Positions 23,963 to 32,365 of a stretch of DNA of 64,000 nt are shown in pieces (position 1 is the first letter of the stretch; each line of letters opens with the position of its first letter). The notes under the pieces were generated by a model, which ran no database searches, was not told the DNA's origin, and saw only the letters and a list, made by a program, of their open reading frames with translations. This DNA is from JAIBJN01 sp963775395 (GTDB lineage Bacteria; Actinomycetota; Thermoleophilia; Gaiellales; Gaiellaceae). The stretch is from positions 124,001 to 188,000 of the forward strand of contig CAVZIX010000014.1 in the NCBI GenBank assembly GCA_963775395.1, read 5' to 3'. The position numbers and the translations under genes were made by a program.

Positions 23963-25731
23963 GGAATCTCCGCCTTGACGCGCGTGCCGCTGCCGGTCGG
24001 GCTCCAGACGCGCAGCTGTCCGCCGAGCGCTTCCACGCGATCGGCGAGACCGCGCAGGCCCGAGCCGCGCTCGGAATCCGCCCCGCCGACGCCGTCGTCC
24101 ACTATCTCGACCACGACCTGGCCCTGAGCCCGGCTGACTTCCACGGTCGCGAACGAGGCATCGGCGTGCTTCGCGACGTTCGCGAGGCTTTCGGACACGA
24201 GGTAGTAGGCCGCAACCTCGATCGGCTCCGGGAGGCGTTCGTCGACCACGACGCTCAGGCGGACGGAGACCGGCGCCCGCGCGGTGAGTTGCTCGAGAGC
24301 GACCGCCAGACCGTGGCCGCTGACGACGGCTGGATGAATCCCGCGCGCAACCTCGCGCAGCTCTCCCAGCGACGTGGCGATCTCCCGTCGCGCATGCGCG
24401 ACCCGCTCGCCGGTGCCGTTGTCGGCCCCCAGCTCCTCTTCGAGCAGGCTGAGATCGAGTGAAAGCGCGATCAGCCGCTGCTGGGCGCCGTCATGAAGGT
24501 TCCGCTCGAGGCGCTGACGTTCCTTCTGGCCGACGTCGATGATGCGCGCGCGGGACGCGCTCAGCTCGTCGAGGCGCGCCCGGAGCGCCGCGTGGAGCCG
24601 GCCGTTCTCGAGAGCCAGGCGGGCGGCGGCTGTGACGGCGCTCAGAAGCTCGGGCTCCTCCTCCAGCGCCGGGTCGTGCAGGAGCACAGCCACATGAGCG
24701 CCCCCCTGGTCGATCCGGGTCGTGGCCGTGCCGCTGTCCGCGTCGGGCAACTCGATGAGGCGGCCGTCCTGGTCCGCGTAACAGCCGTATGCAGGGAGCC
24801 AGTAGGCCAGTGTGAGGGAAGGGTCGCCGAGCGCGCGAGCGAGAGCGGTGCGAAGGTCGGCCGGCGCCGGATCCGGCTGAAGCTCGACGAAGAGATCGCC
24901 CACCGACGAGCGGGCAAGGCGTGAGTGGAGGAGAGCGACGAGAAAGGCGACCGGCGCCAGGCTGAGCGTGGCAAACGTCGCCCAGCGGATCTGCTGCACC
25001 GCGGGACCGCCCCACGCAGCCGACATGAGGAGTGCAGCGATCATGACGAGCGCAAGCCCAAATGCGTCGGCGAGAAGCGCGAGCGACCAGCGCAGCTGCC
25101 GGCCATCGCGCAACCTGCGGGCGACCAGGATGCCCACACCCGTCAGGCAGTAGGCGCTGATCAGCGTGAGCTGCATCCGGGTGGCGACTAGCGCGGCGTC
25201 CGCGTTCTCGGTGATCTCGAGCAGGTTGAGGGGACCGAAATAGCCGAAGGTCATCCGAACCAGCTCGAGCCCGATTGCCGTGACATACGCCGTGAGTACG
25301 AGCCAACGCTCGAAGCGCGTGCGCAGGCGGCCGCTCGGAAACGCCAGGAACACGTGCAGGAAGATGACGGGGGGCAGGAGGTCGAGCGACTGCCCGAACG
25401 TAAAGACGACGTCGTTGGTCGACCAAGCGAGGCTCGAGAGGAAGTTGGCGAACCCCGCGGCGATCATGAGCGGGCCGAAGTGGCTCGCGGGCCGGTGCCA
25501 CCAGGCGATGAGCCCGCAGAGTATGTACGACGTCGTCACCCAGACCGACAGGAGCGCGATGACGAGCGGCTCGCCCACGTCGGCGCCGATCGCGTCGTTC
25601 GTCAGGGCGAGGACGAGCGAGCACGAGGCGGCCGCTGCGCCGGCCAGGGCGATGAGGCCGATGAGCCCGGCATTCTGCGCGCGGGGTGCCACATCCACGG
25701 GTTCTCCCAGCGCGAGCGCCGAATCCACCAT
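23950..25731 (-). CDS. Sensor histidine kinase (HisKA_3 type)
   Basis: 593 residues. About eight membrane helices in the first 290 residues, then a GAF-like linker domain, then RLERNLHDGAQQRLIALSL with the phospho-accepting His, and an HATPase_c domain (ESLANVAKHADA N-box, EIVDDGVGGAD G1, RGSGLRGLADRVEALGG G2). Typical of NarL-pathway kinases. Signal unknown; many helices suggest a membrane cue. Confidence 0.9.
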   Translation of the reverse strand: MVDSALALGEPVDVAPRAQNAGLIGLIALAGAAAASCSLVLALTNDAIGADVGEPLVIALLSVWVTTSYILCGLIAWWHRPASHFGPLMIAAGFANFLSSLAWSTNDVVFTFGQSLDLLPPVIFLHVFLAFPSGRLRTRFERWLVLTAYVTAIGLELVRMTFGYFGPLNLLEITENADAALVATRMQLTLISAYCLTGVGILVARRLRDGRQLRWSLALLADAFGLALVMIAALLMSAAWGGPAVQQIRWATFATLSLAPVAFLVALLHSRLARSSVGDLFVELQPDPAPADLRTALARALGDPSLTLAYWLPAYGCYADQDGRLIELPDADSGTATTRIDQGGAHVAVLLHDPALEEEPELLSAVTAAARLALENGRLHAALRARLDELSASRARIIDVGQKERQRLERNLHDGAQQRLIALSLDLSLLEEELGADNGTGERVAHARREIATSLGELREVARGIHPAVVSGHGLAVALEQLTARAPVSVRLSVVVDERLPEPIEVAAYYLVSESLANVAKHADASFATVEVSRAQGQVVVEIVDDGVGGADSERGSGLRGLADRVEALGGQLRVWSPTGSGTRVKAEIPCGS

Positions 25732-25922
25732 TCCGGGGGTCCTTCCAGTGTCTGCTGGACCGGACGTGCCCCTCAGGCGCGACCGTCAAGTCGCGCAACG
25801 GCAACGGATGAAAGGCCGTCCCTGAGCCCGAGGATACGCCTTAAGAGGCTCGATTTGAACTCGCCCGGGCGCAGCTCGTCCGTTTTGGCTTGGAACCAGG
25901 CCGCCCCGGCTCGGAGTCTCGC

Positions 25923-27626
25923 CTAGTGCGGTGCGCGGTCGTCGGCGATGCTCACCCACACGAGCCCGCCTGCCACGGTGACGTGCTTCGGGCTCGAGTA
26001 GGCGCTGACTGCGATCGAGGCGACCTCGTTCGTGCCCTCGTCGATGCGGGTGACGGTCCCGTCGAACGCGTTGCTGATCCAGGCGGCTCCCTCGCCTGCT
26101 GCGAGCGAGAGCGAGCCGCGGCCGGCCGGGAGCCGGTAGGTCTCCACGATGTCGTGGAGCGTGGGGTCGATCTTGACGACCGTCGCCGTCTCGCCGTTCA
26201 GCACCCAGATGAAGTCTGTATCCGCCGAGATCGAGAGTGTCGTGTGGCCCGAGCCGAGACCTCCGGGCATCGGGATCCGGTCACGGATCTCGGCCGTCAG
26301 GGGATCGATGTCGAGGATGGCCGCCGCGGTGCTGCTCACGGCCCACACGTTGCCGCCGGCGGTTGCGAGGCCGTCGAGCTGGTCCGGCACCGACACGCTC
26401 TTCACGACCGCGCCGGAGTCGGGGTCGACTCGGATCAGCCGCCTTCCGCCGGCGAGCCAGACTGCGTGGTCGTCCAGAGCGAGCATGTCGACGTCGGTGA
26501 AGTCGGGGTGCTCGTAGCGCTCCCACGTCTGCTCCTCGCCGAGCCTCGCGAGCACTCGCTCCTCCTTGTCGAACGCCCAGACGGTGTCGTTGCGCGCCGC
26601 CAGGTGGTCGGGCCGGAAGCCGACGCCGAGAGTACGCAGGACCCGGCGGCTCTCGAGGTCGATCTCGGTCACGGTCAGGTCGAGCCTGTCCGCCACCCAG
26701 ACGGAGCCGTCTCCCTCCCGGATGACCGCCGGACTGGAGCCGACCGGCACGCGGGCGACCACCTTGTTGGTGTCGGGATGGATGACGGCGACGTCGCTCG
26801 CATGCGCGAGCACGACCTCACCGAGCGGCTCGGTTGCCGGTGTGCCGGGGCCGCCTCGGCCGAGAACCAACACCGGCACCAGGGCCAGGCCCAGGGCGAG
26901 CGCGGCTGCAAGGCGCCGCGCACGGCGGCGTCGCGGCAGCCGGCGTGGCTTCGACACGATGAGCGACGCGTCCTGGACGAGGATTGCCTTCTCGAGACGC
27001 TGGAGCTCCGGGCCGGGGTCGAGCCCAAGCTCTTCGGCAAGGAGCACTCGCACGTCGCGGTAGGCCTGGAGTGCTTCCGACTGACGGCCGCCGCGATAGA
27101 GCGCGATCATCAGCTCGGCCCTCGCCCGCTCGCGCAGGGGATGCTCGCGTACGAACTCCTCGAGCTCCGCGGCCAGCTCGGTGTGTCGGCCGGCCAGGAG
27201 CCCGGCCTCGAACCGGTCCTCGAGCGCGGTCAGGCGGAGCTCGCAGAGGCGACCCAGCCCAGCGTCAACCGACGCGTCGAGCTCGAGCTCGGCGAGCGGC
27301 GGGCCGCGCCAGAGCACGAGCGCCTGCTCCAGGATCGTGGCGGCCTCCTCGGAGCGTCCGGCCAGCAGTGCCTGCCGCCCCTCGCGGGCCAGCCGGTCGA
27401 AGCGGTGCAGGTCGAGCCGTTCCGGGTCGATCCGGAGGACGTAGCCGTGCGGCTCGGTCACGAGAGTCGCGTCCATGCCGGCGGCCGCGAGCAGCTTGCG
27501 GATCTTCGACAGGTGGACGTTCAGGGCGGCACCGATCGTGCTCGGTCGCTCGGCGCCCCACACCCCCTCGATCAGCCGCTCGCGCGAGACCGGCTCGTTG
27601 GCATGCAGGAGCAGGAGCGCGAGCAA
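25923..27626 (-). CDS. Membrane-bound BTAD regulator with beta-propeller domain
   Basis: 567 residues from TTG 27626. The frame extends coherently upstream to about 27707 (LSFSLLGPLEARVDGEALPL, the usual start of OmpR-like winged helices of SARP proteins), but no ATG, GTG or TTG is there. Order: winged helix (RERLIEGVWG, VHLSKIRKLL), BTAD repeat domain to about residue 215, a basic RRRRARR stretch plus one membrane helix (LAAALALGLALVPVLVL), then a roughly 300-residue extracytoplasmic YVTN-like propeller (GDGSVWVADRLD, NDTVWAFDKEE, GGNVWAVSST). This is a ToxR-like layout. Divergent from a substrate-binding lipoprotein. Confidence 0.75.
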   Translation of the reverse strand: MLALLLLHANEPVSRERLIEGVWGAERPSTIGAALNVHLSKIRKLLAAAGMDATLVTEPHGYVLRIDPERLDLHRFDRLAREGRQALLAGRSEEAATILEQALVLWRGPPLAELELDASVDAGLGRLCELRLTALEDRFEAGLLAGRHTELAAELEEFVREHPLRERARAELMIALYRGGRQSEALQAYRDVRVLLAEELGLDPGPELQRLEKAILVQDASLIVSKPRRLPRRRRARRLAAALALGLALVPVLVLGRGGPGTPATEPLGEVVLAHASDVAVIHPDTNKVVARVPVGSSPAVIREGDGSVWVADRLDLTVTEIDLESRRVLRTLGVGFRPDHLAARNDTVWAFDKEERVLARLGEEQTWERYEHPDFTDVDMLALDDHAVWLAGGRRLIRVDPDSGAVVKSVSVPDQLDGLATAGGNVWAVSSTAAAILDIDPLTAEIRDRIPMPGGLGSGHTTLSISADTDFIWVLNGETATVVKIDPTLHDIVETYRLPAGRGSLSLAAGEGAAWISNAFDGTVTRIDEGTNEVASIAVSAYSSPKHVTVAGGLVWVSIADDRAPH

Positions 27627-27860
27627 CGAGCGCTGCCGAGCGCCGCCGAGCGGGAGCGCCTCGCCGTCGACACGGGCCTCGAGCGGCCCGAGCAGCGAGA
27701 ACGAGAGACCCCCGTGCCCTTTGCTCCGCGTTTGCTCCGTTTTTCGCCCCCGTTTGCCTGCGTTGGTGAGCGTTCCAGCGGCGCCGACTTGACAGGTCCG
27801 ACGAACAGGGCCGTCACGGGTTAGCGCGCCTGCGCGTCAATCGGTGAGAGGAGGGATCCT

Positions 27861-29252
27861 GTGGTGAAGCGAACCACGATGCTGGCGGCGCTCGCGCTCC
27901 TCGCCGCCACGTTCGCGATCGCAGCGGTGGGCTGCGGAGGAGACGAGGGTGGGAGCGCCGGGGAGGGCACAGGCAATACGGAAGCGGAAGGCGTTCCGCC
28001 GTTGCCGGAGGTGACGGCGCTCCCGTCGGCCTCGTGCACCGACATCGAGTACGAGGGGGAGGGCGATCCGCACGTCCTGATCGCCTCGGACATGGTGCTC
28101 CAGGGGTCCTCGCGGACGCAGACTCTGCAGATCGTCGAAGCGATCCGCCAGGTGCTCGACTCGGCAGGATGGAAGGCAGGCGCGGTCAACGTCGGCTTCC
28201 AATCGTGCGACGACTCGACGGCGCAGCTCGGCAAGTGGGATCCGGGCAAGTGCAGTCAGAACGCCAACGCATACGCTGAGAACGCTTCGCTGCTGGCCGT
28301 GATCGGCACGTTCAACTCCGGCTGCGCGGCGGTCGAGCTACCCGTGCTCAACCAGGCGCCGGGCGGCGGCCTGGCCATGGTCTCGCCGGCGAACACGTAC
28401 GTCTGTCTGACCGAGGGCGGGCCGGGCTGCGCCGACGACGAGCCCGATCGCTATTACCCGTCGGGCACGCGCAACTACGTTCGCGTCGTAGCCCACGACG
28501 CCTACCAGGGTGCCGCGCTCGCGCAGTTCATGCAGGAGCAGGGCACGACGAAGCTGTACATCCTCAACGACAAGGAGGCCTACGGGCTCGGAGTCGCGAC
28601 GAACGTCCGAGGGGCCGCCGAGCACCTCGGGATCGAGGTTCTCGGCTTCGACGCCTGGGACCCGCGCGCCACGAACTACGAGGCGCTGATGAACAAGATC
28701 AAGCAATCCGGAGCGGACGGCGTGTTCCTCGGCGGCCTCACCGACGAGAACGGCGCCCAGGTGATCAAGGACAAGGTCAAGGTCCTGGGGGACAACGAGA
28801 CCGTCAAGCTGTACATGCCCGACGGGTTCACCCAGCAGAGCTCGATCGACGAGTCCGGCGTCGAGAACACGCGTGGCGCCTTCTTCTCGGTCGCCGGCGT
28901 GCCCATCGAGGAGTTCGGCCCGGCCGGTCAGGAGTTCATCGACGAGTTCTCGACGAGGGTGGGCGACCAGCCCGTCGATCCGTACGGCGTCTACGGAGCC
29001 CAGGCGGCTCAGATCGTCCTCGAGGCGATCGCGAACTCCGACTTCACGCGAGCAGGCGTCATCGAGCAGCTCTTCGCAACCGAGGTGGAGGACGGCTTCC
29101 TCGGCGACTTCTCGTTCAACGAGAACGGCGATCCGACGCTTGCGACGGGGGCGGTCGTGGGCTTCACGATCTTCCGCGGAGAGGAGCAGCTGGAAGTCGA
29201 GACCTCCTTCTCGCCCGATGAGGAGGTGGTCGAGGCCGCTCGCACCGGCTAA
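27861..29252 (+). CDS. ABC-type substrate-binding lipoprotein (branched-chain amino acid type)
   Basis: 463 residues, GTG start after GAGAGGAGGG. Signal peptide ending AIAAVGC gives a lipidated Cys. The mature part is a type I periplasmic binding fold: VIGTFNSGCAAVELPVLNQ, KLYILNDKEAYGLGVA, VFLGGLTDENGAQVIKD. No permease or ATPase genes are adjacent, so it is an orphan receptor or uses a distant transporter. It stands divergent from the propeller regulator, which might sense it; that is inference. Confidence 0.82.
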   Translation: MVKRTTMLAALALLAATFAIAAVGCGGDEGGSAGEGTGNTEAEGVPPLPEVTALPSASCTDIEYEGEGDPHVLIASDMVLQGSSRTQTLQIVEAIRQVLDSAGWKAGAVNVGFQSCDDSTAQLGKWDPGKCSQNANAYAENASLLAVIGTFNSGCAAVELPVLNQAPGGGLAMVSPANTYVCLTEGGPGCADDEPDRYYPSGTRNYVRVVAHDAYQGAALAQFMQEQGTTKLYILNDKEAYGLGVATNVRGAAEHLGIEVLGFDAWDPRATNYEALMNKIKQSGADGVFLGGLTDENGAQVIKDKVKVLGDNETVKLYMPDGFTQQSSIDESGVENTRGAFFSVAGVPIEEFGPAGQEFIDEFSTRVGDQPVDPYGVYGAQAAQIVLEAIANSDFTRAGVIEQLFATEVEDGFLGDFSFNENGDPTLATGAVVGFTIFRGEEQLEVETSFSPDEEVVEAARTG

Positions 29253-29263
29253 CGACCACGCGA

Positions 29264-29295
29264 GGCTCGGGGAGGATCTCGGTCCTCCCCGAGCC
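29264..29295 (+). terminator. Strong hairpin terminator
   Basis: GGCTCGGGGAGGA and its perfect complement with a 6-base loop, 12 bases after the binding-protein stop. Confidence 0.85.
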
Positions 29296-29318
29296 GCTCG
29301 AGGAACACCGTAGGTCCG

Positions 29319-29648
29319 TTACCCGAGCAGCGCTCTGACCGACTGGAGCGCCTCGGGCACAACTCGGTAGTACGCCCAGCTCCCACGCTGCTCGCGGGTG
29401 ACGAGCCCGGCGCTCAGGAGAGCCTTCAGGTGATGGCTGACCGTCCCCTGGGAGAGCCCGAGCGGCTCGACCAGGTGGCAGACGCACGCTTCTCCGCCGG
29501 GTTGGGCCTGGATCAGGCTGAGGAGCCGAAGCCGCGCCGGCTCGGCAAGCACCTTCAGGACTCGTGCGAGGTCGTCGGCCTCCTGAGGCGCGAGGGCTCG
29601 TTCCAGGAGCGGCGGGCAGCTGGCGGCGATGGGGGTGATCGTTTTCAT
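29319..29648 (-). CDS. arsR: ArsR-family metalloregulator (first copy)
   Basis: 109 residues. Winged helix with LAEPARLRLLSLI, GLSQGTVSHHLKAL and a Cys pair in GEACVCHLVE at the start of the DNA-binding helix, the classical As(III) site CxC; an extra Cys lies at position 11. Represses until arsenite binds. Divergent from arsC with an inverted-repeat operator between them. Confidence 0.88.
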   Translation of the reverse strand: MKTITPIAASCPPLLERALAPQEADDLARVLKVLAEPARLRLLSLIQAQPGGEACVCHLVEPLGLSQGTVSHHLKALLSAGLVTREQRGSWAYYRVVPEALQSVRALLG

Positions 29649-29661
29649 CTGGTGAACGGAA

Positions 29662-29710
29662 ATTGACGACGGTCGATGTCCTCGGTAAGACTACATCGAC
29701 CGCGATCAAT
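29662..29710. promoter_or_regulatory. ArsR operator between arsR and arsC
   Basis: Long interrupted palindrome: ATTGA and GGTCGATGT on the left match ACATCGACC and TCAAT on the right. A TTGACG / TAAGAC promoter pair for arsC lies within it (17-base spacer). Confidence 0.65.
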
Positions 29711-29726
29711 CTCCCAGGAGGCCGCG

Positions 29727-30362
29727 ATGAACGTACTCGACCCCGTCACCCAGCATCACGTCCGCCAGGCTGCCGATGCCCTCGCAGGCGAGTTCGCGGG
29801 CGTGTTCTCGCAGGAGACGATCGAGCGCTACATCGCGGATTCCCTCAACCTCCTCGGAGACGCGAGGATCAACGTGTTCGTGCCCGTTCTTGCGCATCGC
29901 TTCGCACGGGAACGGCTGAAGGCTCTCGGACAGGCAGAGGGGACGATCGTGAAGGAGCAGCCAGAGGTCTTGTTCGTTTGCGTCCAAAACGCGGGACGCT
30001 CGCAGATGGCGGCGGGACTCATGAACCTCCGCGCCGCTGGGAAGGTGCACGTGCGCTCGGCCGGTTCCGATCCGGCCGAGGAGATCAACCCGGCCGTCGT
30101 CGAGGCGATGGCCGAGCTCGGGATCGACCTGGACCAGGAGTTTCCGAAGCCGCTCACCGACGAGGTCGTCCGGGCGGCGGACGCGGTGATCACGATGGGC
30201 TGCGGCGACGCGTGCCCCATCTATCCGGGGAAGCGCTACCTCGACTGGGAGCTCGCGGATCCCGCCGGCAAGGATCTCGAGACCGTGCGCGCCATCCGCG
30301 ACGACATCGATGCCCGCGTGCAGACGCTGCTCGCCGAACTCGTGCCTGACGAACGGGAGTGA
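29727..30362 (+). CDS. arsC: Arsenate reductase, LMW-phosphatase type with N-terminal helical domain
   Basis: 211 residues from ATG 29727 (AGGAGG upstream). Residues 1-75 form a three-helix domain (HHVRQAADALAGEFAG, ETIERYIADSL) seen in actinobacterial ArsC-like proteins. The catalytic domain starts VLFVCVQNAGRSQMAAG, the P-loop Cys-x5-Arg; RSAGSDPAEEINP follows; ITMGCGDACPIYPGKRYLDW holds the second and third redox Cys. Reduces arsenate to arsenite, probably with thioredoxin or mycothiol. Confidence 0.9.
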   Translation: MNVLDPVTQHHVRQAADALAGEFAGVFSQETIERYIADSLNLLGDARINVFVPVLAHRFARERLKALGQAEGTIVKEQPEVLFVCVQNAGRSQMAAGLMNLRAAGKVHVRSAGSDPAEEINPAVVEAMAELGIDLDQEFPKPLTDEVVRAADAVITMGCGDACPIYPGKRYLDWELADPAGKDLETVRAIRDDIDARVQTLLAELVPDERE

Positions 30363-31039
30363 TGCTGGCGCGCCGAGTCGCCGCCGAAGCACTCGGCACC
30401 TTCGCGCTCGTCTTCTTCGGCTCCGGCGCGATCATGGTTGCCGCGAAGAGCGGCGCCTTCGGTCAGCTGGGGATCGCGCTCGCTTTCGGGCTCGTCATCA
30501 CGACGATGATCTACGCGCTCGGGCACATCTCCGGCGCCCACCTCAATCCGGCCGTGTCCTTCGCGTTCGCGCTCAGCCGCCATTTCCCCTGGAGCCGAGT
30601 CGGGGCCTACTGGCTGGGGCAGTGCCTCGGAGCGATCGCCGCGGCGCTTCTTCTCCGGGCCTCACTCGGCGACATCGTTAGCGTCGGCGCGACGCAGCCG
30701 TCGGGCTCGGACGCCCAGAGCTTCGTCTGGGAGGTCGTGCTGACGTTCTTCCTCATGCTCGTCATCATGGCCGTCGCCACCGACACCCGAGCCGTCGGCG
30801 AAGCGGCGGCGATCGCGGTGGGCGGGACGGTCGGTCTCTGCGCCCTCGTCGGCGGGCCGGTCAGCGGGGCGTCGATGAACCCGGCCCGCTCGCTCGGGCC
30901 GGCGTTAGCAGCAGGCGAGCTGGAAGCGCTCTGGATCTACTTGCTCGCGCCGCTCGTCGGCGCTTTGCTCGGCGCCGTCGCCTACCAGCTCTTGCGCGGG
31001 GAGCACGCAAGGACGGCAGCGGTCGGGGACGACACCTAG
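30359..31039 (+). CDS. aqpS: Aquaporin-type arsenite channel
   Basis: 226 residues, six helices with two half-helix motifs: GAHLNPAVSF and GASMNPARSL (NPA boxes). MIP family. GTG start overlaps the arsC stop, so reduced arsenite would leave through this channel, replacing ArsB/Acr3. This AqpS-like pairing is known from Sinorhizobium; assignment here is from context. Confidence 0.82.
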   Translation: MMLARRVAAEALGTFALVFFGSGAIMVAAKSGAFGQLGIALAFGLVITTMIYALGHISGAHLNPAVSFAFALSRHFPWSRVGAYWLGQCLGAIAAALLLRASLGDIVSVGATQPSGSDAQSFVWEVVLTFFLMLVIMAVATDTRAVGEAAAIAVGGTVGLCALVGGPVSGASMNPARSLGPALAAGELEALWIYLLAPLVGALLGAVAYQLLRGEHARTAAVGDDT

Positions 31040-31047
31040 CGAGGCGG

Positions 31048-31875
31048 TCAGCAGCATCCGGCGCTCGTTGCGGGTTTGACGACCGGGAGACCCTTAGCGG
31101 CTGGATCGGTAGGCATGCGCGCCTTGACGATCGCTCCGTGGATGCCGTCGGTGACCTCGTGCGTGAACGTGACGCTTATGTCCTCGAACCCGGTGGCTTC
31201 GAGGCCGGCCTCGTACTCGCCGATGGAGAGTGCGCCGGCGATGCAGCCCGCGAAGTCGCCGCGCTCGAGGCGCTCCTCGGGGCTGAGGCGATCCTCGGCG
31301 ACCACGTCCGTGATTCCGATCCTCCCGCCGGGCCGCAGGACGCGGGCGATCTCGGTGAGCACGGCGGTCTTGTCCGCCGAGAGGTTGATGACGCAGTTGG
31401 AGATGACGACGTCGACCGAGTCCGCCGGAAGCGGGATCGCCTCGATCAGGCCCTTCAGGAAGTGAACGTTGGGGATCCCCGCGTCGCGGGCGTTCTGCTG
31501 CGCCAGCGCGAGCATCTCGTCGGTCATGTCGAGGCCGTAGGCGGTCCCGGTCGGACCGACGCGCTTCGCGGAGAGGATGACGTCGATGCCGCCGCCCGAG
31601 CCGAGGTCGAGCACGACCTCGCCCTCGTTCAGGTCGGCAACAGCCGTGGGGTTGCCACAGCCGAGGCTCGCGAGGGCGGCGGCGTCCGGGAGCTCGCCCC
31701 GCTCTGCGGCCGAATAGAGAACCTCTCCGAAGGCACCGGGCGGATCGTTCTCGCAGCAGGAGCCGCTCCCGCAGCTCGCTCCCGAGCCTTCCGTGACCGT
31801 TCGGGCGGCTTCGGCGTAGCGCTGGCGCACCTGTTCGCGAATGGCGTCCTTGGTATCGGCAGTGTCTGTGCTCAT
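31048..31875 (-). CDS. arsM: Arsenite methyltransferase ArsM
   Basis: 275 residues. SAM-binding VVLDLGSGGGIDVILSA, then GLDMTDEML; arsenic-binding cysteines at CGSGSCCEN near 35-43, in VVISNCVINLS and in DFAGCIAGALS, the three-Cys arrangement of ArsM; C-terminal AGCC. Converts As(III) to methylated species. ATG overlaps the arsR stop. Converges with the channel gene. Confidence 0.92.
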   Translation of the reverse strand: MSTDTADTKDAIREQVRQRYAEAARTVTEGSGASCGSGSCCENDPPGAFGEVLYSAAERGELPDAAALASLGCGNPTAVADLNEGEVVLDLGSGGGIDVILSAKRVGPTGTAYGLDMTDEMLALAQQNARDAGIPNVHFLKGLIEAIPLPADSVDVVISNCVINLSADKTAVLTEIARVLRPGGRIGITDVVAEDRLSPEERLERGDFAGCIAGALSIGEYEAGLEATGFEDISVTFTHEVTDGIHGAIVKARMPTDPAAKGLPVVKPATSAGCC

Positions 31876-32216
31876 CGAACGACCTCCGGGAAGTGGATGA
31901 GGCCGGCCAGCCGCGCCGAGGCCTCGGGGTTGAGTGAGAAGTACGCCCACTTGCCGCGCTGCTCGCGCTCGAGCAGGCCCGCATCGGTCAGCTTCTTCAG
32001 GTGATGGCTGGCCGTCGCCTGGCTGAGGCCGAGGGCGGGGTGGAACTCGCACGCGCAGACGGGCTCGTCGCGCGTGGCGAGCATGTTCACGATCCTCACC
32101 CGCGCCGGGTCCGCGAGTGCCTTGAAGAGCGTCGCCGTCGCCCCCGCCTCCTCGTCGGAGAGCCGCGAAGAGGCGAGCGGCTGGCAACAGGCGATCACGT
32201 CGAGGGTCGAAGTCAT
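31872..32216 (-). CDS. arsR: ArsR-family metalloregulator (second copy)
   Basis: 114 residues; LADPARVRIVNML, GLSQATASHHLKKL, and the EPVCACEFHP Cys pair for As(III). An N-terminal CC adds a third ligand candidate. First gene of the arsR-arsM unit; autoregulated by the AT-rich palindromes upstream. Confidence 0.9.
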   Translation of the reverse strand: MTSTLDVIACCQPLASSRLSDEEAGATATLFKALADPARVRIVNMLATRDEPVCACEFHPALGLSQATASHHLKKLTDAGLLEREQRGKWAYFSLNPEASARLAGLIHFPEVVR

Positions 32217-32254
32217 ATCGATGGTTATCGTAACGATATATGTCGATATGTCAA
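32215..32254 (-). promoter_or_regulatory. arsR-arsM promoter and operator
   Basis: TTGACA (32249-32254), 16-base spacer, TACGAT (32227-32232). The region is an AT-rich island with repeated ATCGAT/ATATCG motifs and the palindromes ATCGTTACGAT and ATATCGA...TCGATAT, as expected for ArsR binding. Confidence 0.65.
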
Positions 32255-32365
32255 GCGCAGAAACCCTCGTCCGAGCCTCATGCCGTCGCTCGCCCTTTCC
32301 GACATCTACCTCACGCGCGCGGCCGCGCGCTCCTCCACCAGCCTGCGGAACGGGATCTGCGACAC

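Noticed and set aside
25890..27824. 644-codon plus-strand ORF antisense to the BTAD regulator
   Set aside because: Arises from high GC codon bias; the minus frame has clear domains.
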